This document shows, piece after piece, positions 25,523 through 34,221 of a stretch of 64,000 nucleotides of DNA (its first letter is position 1; each line of letters begins with the position of its first letter). A model generated the notes under the pieces. The model was not told the DNA's origin. It saw nothing but the letters and a program-made list of their open reading frames with translations, and did not search any database. Origin of the DNA: Thermanaerosceptrum fracticalcis (GTDB taxonomy: Bacteria > Bacillota > Peptococcia > DRI-13); assembly GCF_000746025.2 (NCBI RefSeq), contig NZ_CP045798.1, positions 2,737,001-2,801,000 on the forward strand. The letters run 5' to 3'. Position numbers and translations under genes: made by a program.

Positions 25523-26449
25523 ATGAAACCTAGAATTACAGTTATTGGCAGTCTTAATATGGACATGGTCATTCAGATTGATAGTTTCCCTCTCCCGGGG
25601 CAAACAGTATTGGGAGGAAACCTGGATTACATCCCGGGCGGTAAAGGCGCCAATCAGGCTGTAGCCGCGGCGAGGCTGAAAGGAGATGTGGCCCTGATCG
25701 GCAAGGTGGGAACGGACGCTTTTGGGCAGGTATTACTGGATAACCTGTTAAAAAACGGTGTAGACGTAAGTGCGGTAAAGCGTGAAAACGTGTCTTCGGG
25801 TGTAGCCTTAATCACAGTAACACCGTCGGGAGAAAATCAAATTGTTGTCTCACCGGGAGCCAATTCTTTAGTAAACGCCGATTTTGTGCAGGAGCATGAA
25901 AATACCATCAGGTCAGCACAGGTACTACTCCTGCAATTGGAAACCCCATTAGCTGCCGTTAAACGGGCTGTGGAACTGGCCAAAGAAGCAGGGGTGCTGG
26001 TTATTTTAAATCCTGCTCCGGCCCAGGCGTTACCCGAAAGTCTCTTAAATCAGGTTGATGTCCTGACCCCTAATGAGACGGAGTTATCAATTTTAAGCGG
26101 GGTGCCTGTGCAAAATATGGTGGAAGTGTACACAGCCAGCCGAATTCTTCTGGAGAAAGGGACAAAATGTGTCGTTACAACGTTAGGAGATAAAGGGGCC
26201 TTTTTGTGCAGTCCCAATATAAATGTCTTAATTCCAGGGTATTCCGTGAAGGCCATCGATACAACAGCGGCCGGAGATTCCTTTACAGCGGCTTTGGCCG
26301 TGGCTGTGGCTCAAGGAAAACCCCTGCCGAAAGCTGTTAAATTCGCAAATAAAGTTGGGGCCCTTACTGTAACTAAAAAAGGGGCTCAACCATCTTTACC
26401 CCTTTTAGATGAAGTAGAAAAATATCCGTTCAAGGAGGGTTCAGCGTGA
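25523..26449 (+). CDS. rbsK: Ribokinase
   Basis: 308 residues, PfkB family. Signatures: IGSLNMDMVIQIDSFPLPGQTV, the substrate-binding GGKGANQAVAAARL near 39-52, NPAPAQALP, TPNETELSIL, and the catalytic DTTAAGDSFTAALAVA (Asp base and anion hole). Phosphorylates ribose to ribose 5-phosphate. The stop codon overlaps the rbsD GTG. Confidence 0.95.
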   Translation: MKPRITVIGSLNMDMVIQIDSFPLPGQTVLGGNLDYIPGGKGANQAVAAARLKGDVALIGKVGTDAFGQVLLDNLLKNGVDVSAVKRENVSSGVALITVTPSGENQIVVSPGANSLVNADFVQEHENTIRSAQVLLLQLETPLAAVKRAVELAKEAGVLVILNPAPAQALPESLLNQVDVLTPNETELSILSGVPVQNMVEVYTASRILLEKGTKCVVTTLGDKGAFLCSPNINVLIPGYSVKAIDTTAAGDSFTAALAVAVAQGKPLPKAVKFANKVGALTVTKKGAQPSLPLLDEVEKYPFKEGSA

Positions 26450-26847
26450 AAAGAAGGGGGATCTTAAATCACCGGATTATGGATACAATTGCCCGGATGG
26501 GGCACGGGGATTTACTTGTTGTTGCGGATGCCGGTTTACCCATACCGGCAGAAGTGGAACGCATTGATATCGCCTTGATAAGAGGTGTGCCCGATTTCCT
26601 TACTGTTTTAGATGCCGTCCTGGATGAACTGGTTGTGGAAGAGGTTGTCCTTGCTCAGGAAATGTCAGCGGTAAGTCCAGAACTGGAAGATAAAGTCCGC
26701 CAAAGAATAAGTCAACCGATTACGAGGATAGCTCATGAAGAATTTAAACAATTGACCAAGAAGGCTATTGCCGTTATCAGAACAGGCGAGTGTACATCAT
26801 ACGCCAACATCATCTTGAAGTCGGGGGTTAATTTTAGGGAGGTTTAA
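26446..26847 (+). CDS. rbsD: D-ribose pyranase
   Basis: 133 residues. RbsD interconverts beta-pyranose and furanose ribose so that ribokinase gets its preferred form. Signature parts: GILNHRIMDTIARMGHGDLLVVADAGLPIP, FLTVLDAVLDEL, and the C-terminal VIRTGECTSYANIILKSGV. GTG start overlaps the rbsK TGA, with AAGGAGGG upstream. Confidence 0.95.
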   Translation: MKRRGILNHRIMDTIARMGHGDLLVVADAGLPIPAEVERIDIALIRGVPDFLTVLDAVLDELVVEEVVLAQEMSAVSPELEDKVRQRISQPITRIAHEEFKQLTKKAIAVIRTGECTSYANIILKSGVNFREV

Positions 26848-26849
26848 AT

Positions 26850-28340
26850 ATGCCAAGACCTCTACTACAAATGAAGGGAATAGCAAAATCGTTTCCCGGG
26901 GTGAAGGCCTTGGATGATGTAGAGCTGGAACTGCAGGAAGGTGAAGTGCTAGCTCTACTCGGGGAGAATGGCGCCGGAAAATCATCCTTAATGAAAATCC
27001 TTAGCGGGGTCTACCAGGCCGATCAAGGGATGATAAAAATTTCGGACCAAGAGGTTAAGATCACTTCACCTAAAGACGCTCAGTACTTGGGGATTGCTAC
27101 GATTCACCAAGAGTTAAATTTGATTCCCCAATTATCTGTGGCTGAAAACATTTTTTTAGGCAGGGAATTCACGAATAAGTTTGGTACGATCGATTGGCGG
27201 AAAATGGCAGAGGAAGCCGGCAAAATATTAGCTGAACTGGATTTGAATATTTCGGCCCAGGCCCTGGTAGGAGACCTGGGTATTGCTGAACAGCAAATGG
27301 TGGAAATAGCCAAAGCTCTATCTCTTAAGGCACGAATCATTATTATGGATGAACCCACAGCCACCCTAACAGAAAAAGAAACGAACAGATTGTTTAAGGC
27401 AATTAAGCGGTTACGCTCAGAAGGGAAATCAATAATCTACATATCCCATCGCTTGGAAGAAGTCTTTATGTTTTGCGATCGTTTAATGGTCCTTAGGGAT
27501 GGGAGGTATATTGATAGCAGGGATGTTGACAAAACCGATATCGAAGAAGTTATCCAAATGATGGTAGGAAGAAATTTAGAAGAGAAGTATCCGAAGATCC
27601 AAGGGGTGCCCCAGGGTGAAACCCTGGCAGTCAAAGGTCTTTCCATAGAAAAAAAACTCTATGATATAAATTTTTCCTTACGGGCAGGGGAAGTTCTGGG
27701 TGTGGCAGGACTTGTCGGTTCTGGTAGAACAGAGTTGGCCAAAGCAATTTTCGGTTTTCTACCCATCACACAAGGCAAAATTTTGCTGGAAGGTAAGGAA
27801 GTGCAAATAAATAATCCCAGGACTGCTATCGGCAAGGGAATAGCCTATGTTCCGGAAAATCGCAAGGAGGAGGGCCTCATCCTCGGCCTTTCTGTGCGGG
27901 AAAATATCACCCTGGCCTCTTTAAATGCCCTATCGTATTTTTGGGGAAGTATTAAGAAGAAAGAGGAGGTTAACAAGGTAGATGATTATATCTCCCGTTT
28001 TAATATCAAAACACCCCACCGGGAACAGCCGATTAAGAATTTGAGCGGAGGAAACCAGCAAAAGGTGGTTTTAGCCAAATGGATGCTGACGAAGCCAAAA
28101 GTTTTGATTCTTGATGAACCGACCCGGGGAATTGATGTAGGCGCAAAAGTAGAAATATATCAATTAATCAACCAGTTAAAACAATGGGGTGTAGCCATTA
28201 TGGTTATCTCCTCCGAACTGCCTGAAGTTTTGGGTGTGTCTGACCGGATTATGGTTATGTCTCAAGGAAGAGTCTCAGGTTTCTTCGACAGCAAAGAAGC
28301 CTCCCAGGAAAAAATAATGGTCAAGGCTTTAGGAGGGTGA
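26850..28340 (+). CDS. rbsA: Ribose ABC transporter, duplicated ATP-binding protein
   Basis: 496 residues with two ABC domains. Domain 1: Walker A LGENGAGKSS, GIATIHQELNLIPQLSVAENIFLGRE, LGIAEQQMVEIAKAL, IIIMDEPTATLT. Domain 2: degenerate Walker A GLVGSGRTEL, LSGGNQQKVVLAKWM and VLILDEPTRGIDVGAK, as in the CUT2 family where only one site is fully active. Works with RbsC and RbsB. Confidence 0.96.
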   Translation: MPRPLLQMKGIAKSFPGVKALDDVELELQEGEVLALLGENGAGKSSLMKILSGVYQADQGMIKISDQEVKITSPKDAQYLGIATIHQELNLIPQLSVAENIFLGREFTNKFGTIDWRKMAEEAGKILAELDLNISAQALVGDLGIAEQQMVEIAKALSLKARIIIMDEPTATLTEKETNRLFKAIKRLRSEGKSIIYISHRLEEVFMFCDRLMVLRDGRYIDSRDVDKTDIEEVIQMMVGRNLEEKYPKIQGVPQGETLAVKGLSIEKKLYDINFSLRAGEVLGVAGLVGSGRTELAKAIFGFLPITQGKILLEGKEVQINNPRTAIGKGIAYVPENRKEEGLILGLSVRENITLASLNALSYFWGSIKKKEEVNKVDDYISRFNIKTPHREQPIKNLSGGNQQKVVLAKWMLTKPKVLILDEPTRGIDVGAKVEIYQLINQLKQWGVAIMVISSELPEVLGVSDRIMVMSQGRVSGFFDSKEASQEKIMVKALGG

Positions 28341-28342
28341 AA

Positions 28343-29281
28343 ATGAAAAACTGGCTGAACAAACAAAATTTTTATAAGTTACGGTCCCTGTTGGGCCTTA
28401 TACTTCTTGCCATTATTTTAACCCTTCTAACGGATCGTTTTTTAACGCTAGCTAATTTAACCAATGTTTTGCGGCAAACTTCCATCAATGCCATTATTGC
28501 CGTAGGAATGACAGTAGTAGCGATAACAGGCGGGATCGATCTTTCCGTTGGCTCCATTCTGGCTTTTGCCGGGGCGTTTACTGCGGGCCTTTTAACTAAG
28601 GGGATGCCTGTAGGGCTTGCCGTTATGGCCGGATTATTAACCGGTGTGGCTGCGGGTCTGGTCAATGGTCTTTTGATAACACGGGGCAAGATTGCTCCTT
28701 TCATCGCAACCCTGGCGATGATGACGATGTTAAGGGGGGCTACTTACATATACACCGACAGCCGTCCTATCACCGGACTGGGAGACGGCTTCCGCTGGCT
28801 GGGTTGGGGGACTATTGGACCATTGCCTGTTCCCGTATTATTAACCGTATTGACTTTTTTAGCCGGTTATTATCTGTTGAAACACAATAAATTGGGCCGT
28901 TATTTGTATGCCGTTGGTAGTAATGAGGAAGCAGCGAGGCTTTCAGGGATTGATGTAGGTAAGACAAAAGTATTCGCTTATATGCTTTGTGGTTTTCTTG
29001 CCGCACTAAGCGCCATCATCTCCACCTCCAGGCTTGATTCAGCCCCGCCCAATGCCGGGATGCAAGCGGAAATGGATGCTATTGCTGCAGCTGTTTTGGG
29101 GGGTACAAGTTTATCGGGCGGTGTAGGTGGTGTGACAGGAACCTTTGTTGGCGCATTAATTATTGGTGTTTTAAATAACGGTTTGAATTTGCTGAATGTT
29201 TCTTCAAACTATCAGCTGGTAGCAAAAGGGCTTGTCATTCTTTTAGCCGTTTTACTGGACAGAAAAAGTAAGACAGCATAA
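28343..29281 (+). CDS. rbsC: Ribose ABC transporter, permease
   Basis: 312 residues, highly hydrophobic, with the CUT2 permease signature VGMTVVAITGGIDLSVGSILAFAG and RYLYAVGSNEEAARLSGIDV, and the late AAAVLGGTSLSGGVGGVTGTFVGALIIGVLNNG. ATG at 28343 is five bases after AGGAGGG, just beyond the rbsA stop; an upstream GTG at 28337 is the alternative. Confidence 0.95.
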   Translation: MKNWLNKQNFYKLRSLLGLILLAIILTLLTDRFLTLANLTNVLRQTSINAIIAVGMTVVAITGGIDLSVGSILAFAGAFTAGLLTKGMPVGLAVMAGLLTGVAAGLVNGLLITRGKIAPFIATLAMMTMLRGATYIYTDSRPITGLGDGFRWLGWGTIGPLPVPVLLTVLTFLAGYYLLKHNKLGRYLYAVGSNEEAARLSGIDVGKTKVFAYMLCGFLAALSAIISTSRLDSAPPNAGMQAEMDAIAAAVLGGTSLSGGVGGVTGTFVGALIIGVLNNGLNLLNVSSNYQLVAKGLVILLAVLLDRKSKTA

Positions 29282-29372
29282 AAAATAACCTTATTTATAT
29301 GCAGGGAGGTGAGAATCCTGCTTACACTCTAACAAATAGTAAGAAATGTCAAAAAACAGGAGGTAGGTTGTA

Positions 29373-30287
29373 ATGAGGAAAAAATTAACTGTTCTGTTGC
29401 TCTTAGTTTTTGTCCTGGGGATCGTAGCAGGCTGCGGCAGTACCAAGCCTGAACCTGCTAAAAAAGATGAAAAAACAAAAATGGGTTTGGTTATCTCCAC
29501 CCTTAACAATCCCTTTTTTGTAACCCTGAAGGAAGGGGCGGAAGCCAAAGCCAAGGAACTTGGAGTTGAACTGATTGTATTGGATTCCCAGAACGACTCT
29601 ACCAAGGAACTGGCCAACGTGGAAGATTTGGTGACCAAAGGGGTAAAACTTATTTTAATCAATCCTACTGATAGTAAAGCGGTGGCCAATGCCATTAAGG
29701 TGGCCAATGATAAAAAGATTCCTGTTATAACCCTCGACAGAGGTGCAGACGGCGGCGAGGTAAAGGCTCATATTGCTTCTGACAACGTGGCCGGAGGAAA
29801 GATGGCAGGAGAATTTATTATCGAAAAACTGGGTGGTAAAGGAAAAGTAGTGGAACTTGAAGGTATCCCCGGAACCTCCGCTGCCAGGGACAGGGGAAAA
29901 GGCTTTAATGATGCCATTGGCTCCAAGCCTGAAATTAAAGTAGTGGCGAAACAGGTCGCTGATTTTGACCGTCAAAAGGGTTTGGCTGTAATGGAAAATA
30001 TTTTACAAGCGCAAAAGGAGATAAACGCCGTCTTTGCGCATAATGATGAAATGGCGTTAGGAGCGTTAAAAGCCATTGAAAGCGCCAAACGTACCGGTAT
30101 TATTGTTGTAGGCTTTGACGCTACGGATGATGCGGTCAAAGCTGTCAATGAAGGGAAGTTGGCTGCAACTGTCGCTCAGCAGCCTTCGCAAATCGGCTCC
30201 CTTGGTGTGGAAACTGCTGCCAAAGTATTAAAGGGAGAAACGGTTCATAAGTTTATACCTGTTGGTTTAAAATTGGTAAAAAAATAA
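29373..30287 (+). CDS. rbsB: Ribose ABC transporter, substrate-binding lipoprotein
   Basis: 304 residues. Lipobox VAGC (about Cys21), then a family 4 sugar-binding fold: [108 protein letters not shown]. Exported and lipid anchored. A 91-base spacer containing a small GCAGG/CCTGC hairpin separates it from rbsC. Confidence 0.95.
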   Translation: MRKKLTVLLLLVFVLGIVAGCGSTKPEPAKKDEKTKMGLVISTLNNPFFVTLKEGAEAKAKELGVELIVLDSQNDSTKELANVEDLVTKGVKLILINPTDSKAVANAIKVANDKKIPVITLDRGADGGEVKAHIASDNVAGGKMAGEFIIEKLGGKGKVVELEGIPGTSAARDRGKGFNDAIGSKPEIKVVAKQVADFDRQKGLAVMENILQAQKEINAVFAHNDEMALGALKAIESAKRTGIIVVGFDATDDAVKAVNEGKLAATVAQQPSQIGSLGVETAAKVLKGETVHKFIPVGLKLVKK

Positions 30288-30382
30288 TTGTAATAAAAAC
30301 AAAAAGCGAGGCGCCTTTCCATCAGGGGCAGGTGCCTTAGTCTTTATGGGGACTGTAAACAGTATATTAAATATTATCCATG

Positions 30383-30411
30383 GAAGCTCCTTGCGGGGCT
30401 TCTCTTTTTTT
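30383..30411 (+). terminator. Terminator region after rbsB
   Basis: GAAGCTCC pairs with GGGGCTTC around TTGC, followed by TCTTTTTTT. A weaker hairpin (AGGCGCCT with AGGTGCCT) lies 45 bases earlier, nearer to the rbsB stop. Confidence 0.8.
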
Positions 30412-30437
30412 ACAAATGTACGGCTTGTATAGCAGGT

Positions 30438-30465
30438 ACACCTGAGATAACCGGGGCATAGAATA
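30438..30465 (+). promoter_or_regulatory. Sporulation sigma (SigK/SigE-type) promoter of cotJABC
   Basis: ACA at 30438 and CATAGAATA at 30457 are 16 bases apart. This equals the Bacillus SigK pattern (AC, 16-17, CATANNNTA); the -10 also satisfies SigE (CATANNNT). It lies 30 bases before the cotJA start, suited to mother-cell expression. Confidence 0.6.
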
Positions 30466-30494
30466 CAATATAAATGCGCAAAGGAGGGATTTTT

Positions 30495-31043
30495 TTGCGA
30501 AACTTTACCTTTAAAGTCATACCTGTGCCGCCTGAACCATCCAAGAAGAATGGTGGCAAGGTAGAAAATACAGAGGGGTGCCCTGCTCCTTACAAACCTT
30601 ATCCACCCCCACCCCAGGCACCGATGCCCTGTCCTCCTCAAAAGCCTTGTCCCACACCACCTGAGCCGGTTTTACCAGCACCACCGGAGACACCTTTACC
30701 CTGTCCGCCTACTTATTCCCCATATCCCCAATATCCCCAATATCCCCAATATCCTTCCTCCGTTTTACCCTCTCCGCCTGAGATGTCTTTGCCCTATCCA
30801 CCTACCTATCCCAGCTATCCTCCCCATGCTTATCCACCCCCTTATCCCCAGCCGCCCTTTAGGTTGGCCCATGCCTATGTACCCTGGCAGTACTACAATG
30901 TAGTCTATAGTCCTGCCGAGGCCCTCAGTAGGGGCACCCTGTTTCCTGACCTGTATCAGCCCCAAGGGGAGTACGGTCCGTGCGAAGGACCTCAACCCTG
31001 CTCTTTAGTATTCCCGCGGGGAGGTGCTTCCTATGGCAGTTGA
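30495..31043 (+). CDS. cotJA: CotJA-type spore coat protein with large Pro-Tyr-rich insert
   Basis: 182 residues. TTG start at 30495, seven bases after AAGGAGG. The C-terminus carries the short CotJA core: LAHAYVPWQYYNVVYSPAEALSRGTLFPDLYQP. Before it stand about 120 residues of proline-rich sequence (PPPPQAPMPCPPQKPCPTPP and PYPPTYPSYPP types). A nine-base tandem repeat near 30720-30752 encodes PQY units. Usual CotJA proteins are about 80 residues, so the N-terminal extension is unusual. The 3' end overlaps cotJB by 11 bases. Confidence 0.75.
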   Translation: MRNFTFKVIPVPPEPSKKNGGKVENTEGCPAPYKPYPPPPQAPMPCPPQKPCPTPPEPVLPAPPETPLPCPPTYSPYPQYPQYPQYPSSVLPSPPEMSLPYPPTYPSYPPHAYPPPYPQPPFRLAHAYVPWQYYNVVYSPAEALSRGTLFPDLYQPQGEYGPCEGPQPCSLVFPRGGASYGS

Positions 31044-31299
31044 TATGATGAAGGAGTGTATGGACCTCTTAAGAAGAATCCAGGAGATGGAGTTTGTGGC
31101 ACTGGAGCTGAATCTTTACCTGGATACCCATCCTGATGATACCAGGGCCTTGGAAGATTATAATCGTGCAGCGAAAGAACTGAAGGAACTAAAAGAAAGA
31201 TACGATGAATTATGTGGACCCATCCTTAGCTATGGCCATTCCCGCAACAGGGGAAACACCTGGCTCTGGGTAGAAACCCCCTGGCCCTGGGAAATGTAG
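31033..31299 (+). CDS. cotJB: Spore coat protein CotJB
   Basis: 88 residues. CotJB pattern: LLRRIQEMEFVALELNLYLDTHPDDTRALEDYN and the C-terminal WLWVETPWPWEM. Encoded with cotJA and cotJC as in Bacillus, where the three form a coat sub-operon expressed in the mother cell. ATG at 31033 has GGGGAGG eight bases upstream inside the end of cotJA. Confidence 0.93.
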   Translation: MAVDMMKECMDLLRRIQEMEFVALELNLYLDTHPDDTRALEDYNRAAKELKELKERYDELCGPILSYGHSRNRGNTWLWVETPWPWEM

Positions 31300-31314
31300 A
31301 AGGGAGGAAGCAGT

Positions 31315-31887
31315 ATGTGGATTTATGAAAAGAAATTACAGTATCCTGTCAAAGTATCGGGCAAAAACCCCCGCCTGGCCAAATGGATTATTACCCAATA
31401 TGGGGGGCCGGATGGGGAATTGGGTGCTTCCCTGCGTTATTTGAACCAGCGCTATTCCATGCCTACAGAGCAAACCCGGGCTTTACTTAACGACATTGGT
31501 ACTGAAGAACTTGCCCATCTGGAGATTGTCGGAACCATAGTTTATAAGCTGACTAAAGATGCCAGCGTTGAAGAATTGAAAGCCGCCGGATTGGGCGGGC
31601 ACTATGCCGACCACGACAGGGCCCTGTTCTATGTTGACGCTACGGGTAACCCCTGGACCGCTGCCTATATCCAGGCCAAGGGTGATCCTATTGCTGACCT
31701 GGTGGAAGATATGGCTGCCGAGGAGAAGGCCCGAGCCACTTACAACTGGCTGATCAACCTTTCCGATGATCCGTGTGTCACTGATGTTTTGCGTTTCCTA
31801 AGAGAACGTGAAGTAGTGCACTTCCAGCGTTTCGGCGAAGCCTTAAACCATGTCCAGGAGTATATGAAAGAAAAGAAATTCTTCTAA
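31315..31887 (+). CDS. cotJC: Spore coat manganese catalase CotJC
   Basis: 190 residues, ferritin-like four-helix family. Metal-ligand elements are visible: GTEELAHLEIV, AEEKARATYNWL and REREVVHFQRFGEAL, matching the E...ExxH pattern of Mn catalases. In Bacillus CotJC is a coat-associated catalase-like protein. A strong AGGGAGG precedes the ATG. Short copies of its 3' end recur at 33.26 and 39.86 kb. Confidence 0.93.
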   Translation: MWIYEKKLQYPVKVSGKNPRLAKWIITQYGGPDGELGASLRYLNQRYSMPTEQTRALLNDIGTEELAHLEIVGTIVYKLTKDASVEELKAAGLGGHYADHDRALFYVDATGNPWTAAYIQAKGDPIADLVEDMAAEEKARATYNWLINLSDDPCVTDVLRFLREREVVHFQRFGEALNHVQEYMKEKKFF

Positions 31888-31893
31888 ACAAGG

Positions 31894-31917
31894 AGGGGAG
31901 CCGGCTCCCCTTTCTTT
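31894..31917 (+). terminator. Terminator of cotJABC
   Basis: GGGGAG pairs with CTCCCC around CCGG, followed by TTTCTTTT. Confidence 0.8.
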
Positions 31918-32005
31918 TACGGATGTTGTGGGAATAATGGATATATAGTTCATTTTTTATACAAAGTAATGTGTCCATTGTCAAATATTACATAAAAAAT
32001 TCTCC

Positions 32006-32068
32006 TTGACTAATATACCCCCATTAGGTATATTGGTAATAGAGCCAAATACCCAGGGAGGGTATATT
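32006..32068 (+). promoter_or_regulatory. Promoter with two CsoR/CstR-type operators
   Basis: TTGACT (32006) and TATATT (32029) are 17 bases apart. AATATACC (32012-32019) and GGTATATT (32027-32034) form a perfect inverted repeat filling the space between and over the -10. A second pair, ATACCC-AGGGA-GGGTAT, follows near 32050-32066, downstream of the start site. TACC...GGTA inverted repeats are typical of CsoR-family sites, and CstR of that family controls sulfur genes. Confidence 0.7.
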
Positions 32069-32085
32069 GAACGGAGGTGTTGTTT

Positions 32086-32595
32086 ATGTCAAAAGGTTGG
32101 CATTGGTTAAAAGCAGGTATGTTAATGGGTATCTTAAACGCGGTTTTATTAATTTTTTATGGTAAACTGTTGGGGGCATCAACGGCATATGTCAGTGTAA
32201 TAGGAGGACTCTTGCGTTATGTAACACCAAGTTTTGTGGCCCAAAATCCCTATTTTAAGCAGACTCCTCTTGGAATGACATTTGAAGTTGCCCTACTCCT
32301 TGGTGTTGTATTGGGGGCACACTTAGCCTTTAGAAGTAACAATCATGTTAAAGAAGAATTTTCTTCTGTTTGGTTCCAACGCTTTGGCCCTAACAAGACC
32401 AAAAGGTATATTTTTGCCTTTTTCGGGGGTGTGCTCTTAATTTTCGGAGCACGCCTAGCAGGTGGCTGTACTTCAGGGCATGTATTAAGCGGTTGGTCTC
32501 AACTGTCAGTTAGCAGCTTATTGTTTGGTTTGGGTATGTTTGCAGCCGGCCTTCCTACAGCGAGGTTATTATTTAGAAGGCAGAAGCTGAGTTAA
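32086..32595 (+). CDS. YeeE/YedE family sulfur transporter, first half
   Basis: 169 residues, about four or five membrane segments, with the family hallmark GARLAGGCTSGHVLSG, whose cysteine is thought to relay thiosulfate in the TsuA subfamily. Full-length YeeE/YedE proteins carry two such halves; here they are encoded by two genes, 12 bases apart. Substrate thiosulfate or another sulfur (or selenium) compound is inference. ATG at 32086 after GGAGGTG. Confidence 0.85.
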   Translation: MSKGWHWLKAGMLMGILNAVLLIFYGKLLGASTAYVSVIGGLLRYVTPSFVAQNPYFKQTPLGMTFEVALLLGVVLGAHLAFRSNNHVKEEFSSVWFQRFGPNKTKRYIFAFFGGVLLIFGARLAGGCTSGHVLSGWSQLSVSSLLFGLGMFAAGLPTARLLFRRQKLS

Positions 32596-32607
32596 GGAGG
32601 TATCATA

Positions 32608-33225
32608 ATGATTGAAATAATCATCGCCCTAATAGTGGGAAGTATCTGGGGTTACATTTTATACAAAGCCATGGTATGTGACCACGGCTGTATTATCGGA
32701 GGCCTTTCTTTGAAGAATCTGACTATGCTGCTGGTCATCATGACCTCAGTAGTAACAACGGCACTTATCATTTATCCACTAAGTGCAGTAGGTATTGTTA
32801 AGCTTATACCTAAACCTACCTATGTTTTAGGTAATGTCTTAGGTGGGGCTATCTTGGGGATAGGAATGGCTCTTGCCGGCTACTGTCCCGGCACCGCAAT
32901 TGCTAGTTTAGGTTCCGGTAAGATAGATGCATTGGTAACAATTATGGGAGGTTTAGCGGGGGCAGTATTATATGCTGTTATGTTCCCTGTGCTTAAACCT
33001 TATCTGGTTGATCCTCTTTCTTACGGCAAGATTACCTTACCAGATCTATTGGCTGTAAAAATGGGGATCCCCACACTGCTTTCTGCATTTATCCTGATTG
33101 GATTATTTATTGTAGCTATTGTTTATATGGCCAAATTACAAGGTAAACTCATTCATGCCCCCCTGGATAAAGTAAGTAAAAAAGGAGAAACTTTATCTAA
33201 ACGATTGGTAGGAACTAATCAATAG
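32608..33225 (+). CDS. YeeE/YedE family sulfur transporter, second half
   Basis: 205 residues with about five membrane segments. It contains the paired hallmark GIGMALAGYCPGTAIASLGSG and MVCDHGCIIGGLSLKNL near the N-terminus. Strong AAGGAGG before the ATG. Probably assembles with the preceding half as a heterodimer. The basic C-terminal tail (KVSKKGETLSKRLV) faces the cytoplasm by the positive-inside rule. Confidence 0.85.
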   Translation: MIEIIIALIVGSIWGYILYKAMVCDHGCIIGGLSLKNLTMLLVIMTSVVTTALIIYPLSAVGIVKLIPKPTYVLGNVLGGAILGIGMALAGYCPGTAIASLGSGKIDALVTIMGGLAGAVLYAVMFPVLKPYLVDPLSYGKITLPDLLAVKMGIPTLLSAFILIGLFIVAIVYMAKLQGKLIHAPLDKVSKKGETLSKRLVGTNQ

Positions 33226-33261
33226 TTCTTTTTAAAGACGGTTGTCTAGAATATGCCACCT

Positions 33262-33330
33262 TTAAAGGATTACATGAAAGAGAAGAAGTTTTGCTCAATA
33301 GATATGGGGAGCGTTGGCTCCCCATTATCT
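33262..33330 (+). pseudogene. Remnant copy of the cotJC 3' end and its terminator
   Basis: LKDYMKEKKFC is encoded at 33262-33293, against QEYMKEKKFF at the end of cotJC, and is followed by hairpin ATGGGGAGC-GTTG-GCTCCCCAT, which resembles the cotJC terminator GGGGAG-CCGG-CTCCCC. The YeeE/YedE pair therefore lies between two copies of the cotJC tail plus terminator. The hairpin now ends the transporter operon. Confidence 0.7.
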
Positions 33331-33360
33331 TTATGGAATTGGATTTTTATTATATTTGCG

Positions 33361-34068
33361 TTAATGCTGGCTTTGTTTCGCCATGTTTACTATGGACTCA
33401 GCTAAAACTTCCATGGGATCCAGCAGCGGTACGGGAAAATCCTCTGGCTTTAAAACCAGGGGGATTTCTGTACAACCAGCTATTAGAGCTTGACTCCCTC
33501 TTTCGATTAATTCAAATCCGGCCTGTACCAGTAAGCATTTGGGATAAATGCCTGTATTGCCATTTTTGATGCCATTGATACCATAAATAGCTTTCATGAT
33601 CTTTTCCTGGCTAGAATCATCAGGGTAAATAATCGTGTAAGATGAGAGATGTTTGTCGTACAATTTGGATTTTACAGTACCAGTAGTGGCGAGGACTCCG
33701 ATTTTTTCCACGTGAGGATAAGATGTTTTAATTCTTTTATTCAGTTCTTCCAGGGCATTGACTAGAGGAAACGGCAATTCTTTTTGCACTTCATCGAAGA
33801 AATAATGTGCGGTTATACAGGGTATTGCCCCTATGTTAACCCCTAATGAGGCCAGATTTTTACCAGTTCTAACCATTGTTTCCACAGGGCTGGGTCCGTG
33901 GCCTAATATGGCTGATGTTCTATCTGGAATTTTGGGGTTTGAATCAATGATAATCCTCAAGTGATCCTGGTCTTTTTCAACTGGAGTGGCTTTGATAATC
34001 TTTAAAAAGAAATTTGCAGTAGCTTCAGGCCCCATACCGCCTAAAATACCGATTATTTTTTCGCTCAT
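33361..34068 (-). CDS. Aspartate/glutamate racemase family protein
   Basis: 235 residues. The family start IIGILGGMGPEATANFF is clear. The two catalytic cysteine regions are IPCITAHYFFDEV and IAGCTEIPLVL, so both acid-base thiols appear present. Such enzymes interconvert L and D aspartate or glutamate without cofactor. ATG at 34068 lies after GGGTGAG; a TTG 15 bases earlier is possible. It sits beside an IS21 element and near other glutamate/aspartate genes. Confidence 0.88.
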   Translation of the reverse strand: MSEKIIGILGGMGPEATANFFLKIIKATPVEKDQDHLRIIIDSNPKIPDRTSAILGHGPSPVETMVRTGKNLASLGVNIGAIPCITAHYFFDEVQKELPFPLVNALEELNKRIKTSYPHVEKIGVLATTGTVKSKLYDKHLSSYTIIYPDDSSQEKIMKAIYGINGIKNGNTGIYPKCLLVQAGFELIERGSQALIAGCTEIPLVLKPEDFPVPLLDPMEVLAESIVNMAKQSQH

Positions 34069-34221
34069 AATACTCACCCACAATGCTTATTATGGAGTCG
34101 TGGAAAGTAATTATTTTCCTTATTTCTTGACTCTATGTAAACGTCAATATCAAATGTACCAAAAACGCTAATATTTTTTGTACCACTTTGAGCTAATTTC
34201 TACCAATAAAATTCCCAGTAA

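Noticed and set aside
30267-30641. Minus-strand frame across the rbsB-cotJ gap
   Set aside because: It runs through two terminators and the cotJ promoter; protein has no recognisable features.
33291-33569. 92-codon plus-strand frame after the YeeE pair
   Set aside because: It crosses the hairpin terminator and lies antisense to the racemase.
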